This document shows positions 7,443 through 11,446 of a stretch of 11,446 nt of DNA, piece by piece. The notes beneath the pieces were generated by a model, which saw only the letters and a list, made by a program, of their open reading frames with translations, did not search any database and was not told the origin of the DNA. The stretch comes from an uncultured Eubacteriales bacterium (lineage in GTDB: Bacteria; Bacillota; Clostridia; Oscillospirales; Oscillospiraceae): assembly GCA_902475455.1 (NCBI GenBank), contig CABRZO010000066.1:1-11446 (forward strand). Reading direction: 5' to 3'. A program made the translations under genes and the position numbers. Numbering within the stretch: the stretch's first letter is position 1; each line of letters begins with the position of its first letter.

Positions 7443-7471
7443 ACTTTACTACACCCGTGGGAATTTGGCAA
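7443..7471 (-). promoter_or_regulatory. Candidate promoter for the DUF1275-CPBP operon
   Basis: On the minus strand TTGCCA (-35) and TAAAGT (-10, 4 of 6 to consensus) are separated by 17 bp. The predicted start near 7435 supports the translation start at 7409 over the one at 7442. Confidence 0.55.
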
Positions 7472-7540
7472 GACAAGGGCAAAATTGGCCGCCGAATGGA
7501 GGGGCGGTTTGAACGGGGAACCCGAGCAGGATTTGCCGTA

Positions 7541-7569
7541 TTGCCAAAGCCGCCGGGGTAAGGTATGAT
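7541..7569 (+). promoter_or_regulatory. Sigma-A-type promoter for the gene at 7620
   Basis: TTGCCA (7541-7546) and TATGAT (7564-7569) are separated by exactly 17 bp. It is divergent from the promoter at 7443-7471, and both -35 elements read TTGCCAAA, forming a mirrored pair. Confidence 0.72.
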
Positions 7570-7587
7570 GAAATCAGGAAAAAATTA

Positions 7588-7603
7588 CCTTCCCTGGGGA
7601 AGG
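7588..7603 (+). other. Hairpin in the leader of the gene at 7620
   Basis: CCTTCCC-TG-GGGAAGG is an almost perfect 16-base palindrome between the promoter and the GGGAGG ribosome site. In RNA it would form a 6-7 bp stem ending a few bases before the ribosome site. It could be a protein-binding operator or an RNA structure. No function is shown. Confidence 0.4.
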
Positions 7604-7619
7604 CGTGGGAGGAATCCAA

Positions 7620-8111
7620 ATGAAACCAGAGCTGCGGCTTTATAACGTGATCTTTCCCATCTGGCTGATCTGGCTGTTCCCCTCCATTTTGGCCCTGGTG
7701 GTCCCGGCAAACCTGGGGGTGGACTGCCTGGTGCTGGTTCTCACCTTGCTGGCCCTGAAGCACCCGGACAAAAAGGGGGTGCTGAAGGCCCTGTGGTGGA
7801 AGGTGTGGCTGCTGGGCTTTGGGGCGGATCTGGTGGGCACCGGCTGGATGTATCTGGGGCTGCGGCTGTCCTTTCTGCTGCCCGACAGCTGGGGGGATCA
7901 GGGCTTTGCGCTGGCTTACGCCCCCTTCCGGCAACCGGCCTCCTTTTTGTGGACCCTGACGGGGGTGGCCTTGGCCGGCGGATGCATCTACCTCTTTGAC
8001 CGCCGGGTCATGAACCGCTGCCCTCTGCTCTCCCGGCGGGAAACCCGGATTTTGGCCCTGACACTGGCAGTGGTCACCGCCCCCTGGCTGTTTTTCCTGC
8101 CCCTCTACTGA
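7620..8111 (+). CDS. Small integral membrane protein of unknown function
   Basis: 163 aa, ATG with GGGAGG seven bases upstream. A GTG at 7605 in the same frame lies inside the ribosome site and is rejected. I do not recognise a family. About five hydrophobic segments are visible, near residues 9-28, 31-47, 60-85, 107-126 and 143-160. Short charged loops (KHPDKK 47-52, DRR 127-129, SRRET 138-142) separate some of them. There are no evident catalytic motifs, though two acidic residues (Asp35, Asp70) fall in or near membrane segments. It has its own promoter. The next gene starts 152 bases downstream in the same direction, with its own promoter candidate and no terminator between. Codon use matches the neighbours, so the frame is probably real. 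Confidence 0.75.
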   Translation: MKPELRLYNVIFPIWLIWLFPSILALVVPANLGVDCLVLVLTLLALKHPDKKGVLKALWWKVWLLGFGADLVGTGWMYLGLRLSFLLPDSWGDQGFALAYAPFRQPASFLWTLTGVALAGGCIYLFDRRVMNRCPLLSRRETRILALTLAVVTAPWLFFLPLY

Positions 8112-8137
8112 ATTTTGCCCGAAAGCCCTGAAAACTG

Positions 8138-8150
8138 GGGAAAGTTTCCC
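8138..8150. promoter_or_regulatory. Operator-like palindrome before the FAD enzyme promoter
   Basis: GGGAAA-G-TTTCCC is a perfect 13-base odd palindrome ending immediately before the candidate -35 hexamer at 8151. That is a classic place for an activator or repressor site. There is no T-tract and the stem is weak, so it is a poor terminator for the gene at 7620. Confidence 0.35.
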
Positions 8151-8179
8151 TTGCGGTGGAGGAAAAAACATGGTAGTAT
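8151..8179 (+). promoter_or_regulatory. Candidate promoter for the FAD-dependent dehydrogenase gene
   Basis: TTGCGG (8151-8156) and TAGTAT (8174-8179) are separated by 17 bp, each 4 of 6 to the sigma-A consensus. It would give a leader of about 75-80 bases. Read-through from the gene at 7620 is an alternative. Confidence 0.45.
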
Positions 8180-8263
8180 CACAATGTATTGATATGCGCT
8201 TCTTTGCCATGAGCCTTTGGAGGTTTCCAGCGCACGGTAAACTATGGAGGAATCAATCAGACT

Positions 8264-9649
8264 ATGAACAACTATGATGTGGCGATCATCGGCTGCGGCG
8301 AGGCTGGTATCTTTGCCGGCTACGAGCTCAAAAAGCTCCGGCCCGAACTGAAGGTGCTGGTGCTGGACCAGGGGGCGGACATCTACTCCCGTCACTGTCC
8401 CATCGTCTCCGGCAAGGTGGACCACTGCGTCCAATGCCCCATCTGCGACACCATGTGCGGCTTCGGCGGCGCCGGAGCCTTCTCCGACGGCAAGTTCAAC
8501 TTTACCACCGCCTTCGGCGGCTGGCTCACCGACTATATGGAGCCCGGTGAGGTCATGGACCTGATCCGCTATGTGGACTCGGTGAACGTCCACTTCGGAG
8601 CCACCACCCAGTGCTTCTCCACCGACACCCCGGCGGCCCGGGAGCTGGAGAAAAAGGCCCTGGAGCACGACCTGCACCTGCTGCAGGCCCAGTGCAAGCA
8701 CCTGGGCACCGAGAACAACCTGAAAATCCTGGCTAACATCTACGAGTTTTTGCGCACCCAGATCGACTACCGGTTCCGCACCGCCGTCTCCCGCATTGAC
8801 CCCGCCGGGGAGGGCTACCGGCTCACCATGGAGAAGGGGGAGGAAGTGGAGTGCAGCTACCTGATCGCCGCCCCGGGCCGGTCCGGCGCCGAGTGGTTTG
8901 CCGGGGAGTGCAAGCGGCTGGGCATCCCCCTGATCAACAACCAGGTGGACATCGGCGTCCGGGTGGAGCTGCCCGCCCGGGTCTTTGAGCACATCACCGA
9001 CGTGGTCTATGAGTCCAAGCTGGTCTACCGCACCAAGCAGTACGGGGACAGCGTCCGCACCTTCTGCATGAACCCCTACGGCCATGTGGTGGCGGAGAAC
9101 GTGGAGGGCATCAACACCGTCAACGGCCACAGCTACTCCGACCCCGCCCTCCGCAGCGAGAACACCAACTTCGCCCTGCTGGTCAGCAACAAGTTCACCG
9201 AGCCCTTCAACGAGCCCTATCGCTACGGTAAGCACATCGCCTCCCTGAGCAATATGCTCTCCGGCGGGGTGCTGGTCCAGCGGTTCGGGGACCTGGTCAA
9301 GGGGGTGCGCACCAACGAGCACCGGCTGCGCCAGTCCTACACCCGGCCCACCCTCACCGCCGCCGTCCCCGGGGACCTGTCTCTGGCCCTGCCCAAGCGG
9401 CAGCTGGACGACATCATCGAGATGATCTACGCCCTGGACAAGATCGCCCCGGGCACCGCCAACTACGACACCCTGCTCTACGGTGCCGAGGTGAAGTTCT
9501 ACTCCAGCCGCATCGAGCTCTCCAAGGAGCTGGAGACCCCCATGAAGAACTTCTTTGCCATCGGCGACGGCGCCGGTACCACCCGGGGCCTGGCCCAGGC
9601 CGGAGCCTCCGGCATCAAGGTGGCCAGGGTCATCGCGGCCAGACAGTAA
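8264..9649 (+). CDS. FAD-dependent dehydrogenase-like protein (COG2509 type), function unknown
   Basis: 461 aa. The N-terminal FAD-binding fold is clear: VAIIGCGEAG places GxGxxG at residues 10-15, with Asp35 ending the second strand (VLVLD). The C-terminal flavin motif FFAIGDGAG (430-438), then TTRGLAQAGASG, closes the fold in the usual way. Between residues 44 and 77 is the family signature HCPIVSGK, then CVQCPICDTMCGFGGAGAFS, with cysteines 45, 55, 58, 61 and 65. These could bind an Fe-S cluster or zinc, or act as redox thiols; this is inference. The family is annotated only as uncharacterised FAD-dependent dehydrogenase, and neither substrate nor electron acceptor is known. GGAGG lies 13 bases before the ATG, a long spacing, but no better in-frame start exists. 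A strong terminator follows, so it ends its transcription unit. Confidence 0.9.
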   Translation: MNNYDVAIIGCGEAGIFAGYELKKLRPELKVLVLDQGADIYSRHCPIVSGKVDHCVQCPICDTMCGFGGAGAFSDGKFNFTTAFGGWLTDYMEPGEVMDLIRYVDSVNVHFGATTQCFSTDTPAARELEKKALEHDLHLLQAQCKHLGTENNLKILANIYEFLRTQIDYRFRTAVSRIDPAGEGYRLTMEKGEEVECSYLIAAPGRSGAEWFAGECKRLGIPLINNQVDIGVRVELPARVFEHITDVVYESKLVYRTKQYGDSVRTFCMNPYGHVVAENVEGINTVNGHSYSDPALRSENTNFALLVSNKFTEPFNEPYRYGKHIASLSNMLSGGVLVQRFGDLVKGVRTNEHRLRQSYTRPTLTAAVPGDLSLALPKRQLDDIIEMIYALDKIAPGTANYDTLLYGAEVKFYSSRIELSKELETPMKNFFAIGDGAGTTRGLAQAGASGIKVARVIAARQ

Positions 9650-9693
9650 TGCCCGGGCATTTTGCCCCAGCCAACTAAATTTACCCGATCTTC

Positions 9694-9725
9694 AGCGCGC
9701 CCCAAAAACGGGGCGCGCTTTTTTT
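9694..9725 (+). terminator. Intrinsic terminator of the FAD-dependent dehydrogenase gene
   Basis: A 10-bp stem (AGCGCGCCCC / GGGGCGCGCT) with loop AAAAAC leads into an uninterrupted run of seven T residues. It lies about 45 bases past the stop codon and isolates the FAD gene from the germination operon. Confidence 0.96.
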
Positions 9726-9883
9726 GTCCTATACATTATATATATACACGGGACAATAGCGCATTAGCGCACGAAAGAAACCGCCGGAGAGTAATTTGGA
9801 GGAAATGGGACATACTGATACCGTTATCCTGTGAATTTGACTGTCCCGCCGGCGGCGGGGCTTGGCGAGGAGGCAAAAGCGGA
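9726..9883 (+). other. Upstream region of the germination operon
   Basis: This region has no recognisable gene and no convincing vegetative promoter. It opens with an AT-rich run (TATACATTATATATATA). Two tandem 8-mers, TAGCGCAT and TAGCGCAC, occupy 9757-9772. A spaced inverted repeat GGGACA (9807-9812) / TGTCCC (9842-9847) and a CCCGCC-GGC-GGCGGG hairpin (9845-9859) follow. GerA operons are normally made in the forespore under sigma-G. CATACTG at 9811-9817 is close to a sigma-G -10, but no good -35 sits at the right distance. Confidence 0.5.
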
Positions 9884-11341
9884 ATGCGGATACCCTTTCA
9901 TCCCCGGAAGGAGGAGCTGCCCCAGAAGGCGGACGGAGCGGGACTGAAGCAAATCTTTGCCCAGGCGGAGGATTTCCAGTACCGGAAGCTGAAGCTGCTG
10001 GACGGGGGCTGGGTGGAGGTCTTTTGGATCTGGGGCATGGCCCGGAACGAGCGGCTCAACGACTATGTGATCCGGCCCCTGACCACCCTGCATCTGGGCC
10101 GGGACCCGGTGAAGGCCATCACAGAGGGGGGCGTCTGGACCCCGGTTTCCCAGCAGCCCAAAAACCTGGAGGAGGCGGCGGTGGCCCTGACCGAGGGCAG
10201 CTGCGCGGTGCAGGTGGGGGATGTCATGCTGCTGATCCCGGTGCCCACCGAGGAAAAGCGCAGCGTCACGCCCCCGGAGGACGAGCCCACCCAGAAGGGG
10301 GCCAAGGACTCCTTTGTGGAGGCCATTATGACCAACACCTCCCTGGTGCGTCGGCGGCTTCACACCTGGCGGCTGGGCATCAAGACCTTCATTGTGGGCC
10401 GGGAGTCCCGGACCAAGGTGCAGATTGTGTGGCTGGAGGGGCTCACCAACCAGACTTTGGTGGCGGAGACCGCCCGGCGGCTGGAGCAGATGGACGTGGA
10501 TGTGGTGCTGGGCACCCAGATGCTCACCGACACCCTCACCGACGGCCAGCGCACCCTGGTCCCCCTGGCCTTTCTGACCCAGCGGCCGGACCGGTTCTGC
10601 CAGGGCCTCATGGACGGCCGGGTGGGGGTGTTCTGCGACGGCATCGCCCAGGGCTGGCTGCTGCCGGGCACCGCCTCCCTGTTTCTGCGGGCCCCCCAGG
10701 ACGGCAACAACCAGTGGATGAGCGCCCGGGCCCTGGTGTTTGTCCGCTATCTGTCGGTGATCATCAGCCTGCTGCTGCCGGCGGGGTATATCTCCATGGC
10801 CGCCTTCCACTTCGGCCTCATGCCCACGGCTCTGGCGGAGTCCATCTCCGCCGCCCGGCAGAGCGTGCCGGTGTCCCCGCCCCTGGAGGTGGTGTTGCTG
10901 TTACTGGCCTTTGAGATTTTGCAGGAGGCCGGGCTCCGGATCCCCCAGCTCAACGGCCAGAGCGTCAGCATCATCGGCTCCCTGGTGGTGGGCCAGGCGG
11001 CAGTGGAGGCCAAACTGTTTTCCCCGGTGGTGGTGGTGGTGGTGGCCGCCGCCGGCATCGCCGGCTACACCCTGCCCAACCAGGACCTGGCCAACGCCCT
11101 CCGGGCGGTGCGGTTCGGGCTGGCGGTGATGGCCTCCTTTGTGGGATTGCTGGGGGTCATTCTGGGGCTGGGCTGGCTGTGCTGCCGGCTGTCGGAGCTG
11201 GAGCCCCTGGGGGTGCCCTGGCTGGCCCCCTTCGCCCCGGATGTGCCCAGGACCCCCTGCGACGTGACCCGGACCCCGGTCCGGGAGGCCAAACTCCGGG
11301 AGCTGTTCCTGAACCCCCAGGACCGGAGGAATCAGAAGTGA
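9884..11341 (+). CDS. Spore germination protein, GerA family (A subunit of a nutrient germinant receptor)
   Basis: 485 aa from the ATG at 9884, with GAGGAGG ten bases upstream. The frame stays open for 222 bases further upstream but carries no better start. The soluble N-terminal domain (about 1-285) contains the family stretch DSFVEAIMTNTSLVRRRL (142-159), then GRESRTKVQIVWLEGLTN (172-189), and the QRPDRFCQGLMDGRVGVF region (233-250). The membrane domain follows with segments near 288-310, 333-347, 362-395 and 412-435. The conserved EILQEAGLRIP (344-354) and GQSVSIIGSLVVGQAAVEA (358-376) lie within it. In the family this subunit sits in the spore inner membrane and, with the B and C subunits, forms a channel-like receptor for germinants. 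The next gene overlaps it by four bases; a B subunit is not in the window and may lie beyond it. Confidence 0.95.
   Translation: MRIPFHPRKEELPQKADGAGLKQIFAQAEDFQYRKLKLLDGGWVEVFWIWGMARNERLNDYVIRPLTTLHLGRDPVKAITEGGVWTPVSQQPKNLEEAAVALTEGSCAVQVGDVMLLIPVPTEEKRSVTPPEDEPTQKGAKDSFVEAIMTNTSLVRRRLHTWRLGIKTFIVGRESRTKVQIVWLEGLTNQTLVAETARRLEQMDVDVVLGTQMLTDTLTDGQRTLVPLAFLTQRPDRFCQGLMDGRVGVFCDGIAQGWLLPGTASLFLRAPQDGNNQWMSARALVFVRYLSVIISLLLPAGYISMAAFHFGLMPTALAESISAARQSVPVSPPLEVVLLLLAFEILQEAGLRIPQLNGQSVSIIGSLVVGQAAVEAKLFSPVVVVVVAAAGIAGYTLPNQDLANALRAVRFGLAVMASFVGLLGVILGLGWLCCRLSELEPLGVPWLAPFAPDVPRTPCDVTRTPVREAKLRELFLNPQDRRNQK
11026..11043 (+). repeat. (GGT)6 trinucleotide repeat in the gerA-family gene
   Basis: Six perfect GGT units, read in frame as GTG codons, encode Val382-Val387 in a membrane segment. 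Slippage would add or remove single valines without frameshift. Confidence 0.85.
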
Positions 11342-11446
11342 GGCGGTGTACGGCGGCCCTCACCGCCCTGGCCCTGGCCTTCACCCTCACCGGCTGCAGC
11401 CTGCTGCCCCAGCAGACCGACGCCGCCGACGAGGCCATCCTGCGGG
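11338..11446 (+). CDS. Lipoprotein, probable GerC-type germination subunit (5' part only)
   Basis: The gene runs off the window after 36 codons. The GTG start overlaps the preceding TGA as GTGA, and GGAGGA lies about seven bases upstream, so translational coupling is likely. The N-terminus (MRRCTAALTALALAFTLTGC, residues 1-20) is a lipoprotein signal peptide with lipobox LTGC and Cys20. A lipoprotein directly behind a GerA subunit is most simply a Ger(x)C family protein, the outer lipid-anchored subunit of the receptor. The usual WDRREI-like motif after the cysteine is absent, and too little is visible to confirm the family, so the assignment rests on the signal peptide and position. Confidence 0.75.
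   Translation, partial: MRRCTAALTALALAFTLTGCSLLPQQTDAADEAILR

Noticed and set aside
8105..9322. 405-codon minus-strand frame opposite the FAD enzyme gene
   Set aside because: It is a shadow frame of low-complexity composition with no ribosome site or motif.
9734..9740. CATTATA as a sigma-G -10 element
   Set aside because: The position for its -35 falls in the GC stem of the preceding terminator and does not match.
9805..9834. Nine-codon frame (MGHTDTVIL) in the gerA-family leader
   Set aside because: GGAGG is only two bases before the ATG, too close for efficient initiation, and the frame is very short.
9662..9883. N-terminal extension of the gerA-family frame
   Set aside because: The open frame continues upstream through the preceding terminator, but the added residues match no GerA protein and GAGGAGG marks the ATG at 9884.

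Overview
The window reads as a chromosomal segment of a GC-rich, endospore-forming Clostridia-type Firmicute. The sequence supports this through strong Shine-Dalgarno sites, sigma-A-like promoters with 17-bp spacers, classical intrinsic terminators, a GerA-type spore germination operon, and a Firmicute-style MetRS with a C-terminal tRNA-binding domain. The GC-rich codon use suggests Oscillospiraceae (Flavonifractor/Pseudoflavonifractor-like), but that placement is inference. I see no tRNA, rRNA, CRISPR array, IS element or phage gene, and codon use is similar across all genes.

Left part (1-3498, minus strand). A CapA-family lipoprotein (130-1332) with its own promoter and terminator lies downstream of metG (1537-3498). 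metG has a consensus-like promoter and a very strong terminator, so the two are probably separate transcription units.

Middle (3499-3975). This 477-bp divergent intergenic region is the longest gene-free stretch. Besides the outward promoters of metG and the ABC exporter gene, it holds a tight cluster of DnaA-box-like 9-mers (3694-3750, including a perfect TTATCCACA), with one more box just upstream of the ABC start. This is the most unexpected signal in the window.

Right part. A full-length ABC half-exporter (3976-5700, plus) converges on a minus-strand pair across a bidirectional terminator. The pair is a YoaK/DUF1275 membrane protein (6726-7409) followed by a CPBP intramembrane protease (5768-6709). 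Divergent from the pair is a small unrecognised membrane protein (7620-8111, plus), then a COG2509-type FAD-dependent dehydrogenase with a cysteine cluster (8264-9649), ending in a strong terminator. After a 234-bp gap a spore germination operon starts: a GerA-family subunit (9884-11341), then by 4-bp overlap the beginning of a lipoprotein, probably GerC (11338 to the window edge).

The genes do not form one obvious pathway. The window looks like ordinary core and envelope genes in short transcription units. I found no convincing new multi-gene system. The items most worth testing are the DnaA-box cluster, the uncharacterised FAD enzyme with its cysteine motif, and the mirrored promoters at 7443-7569.
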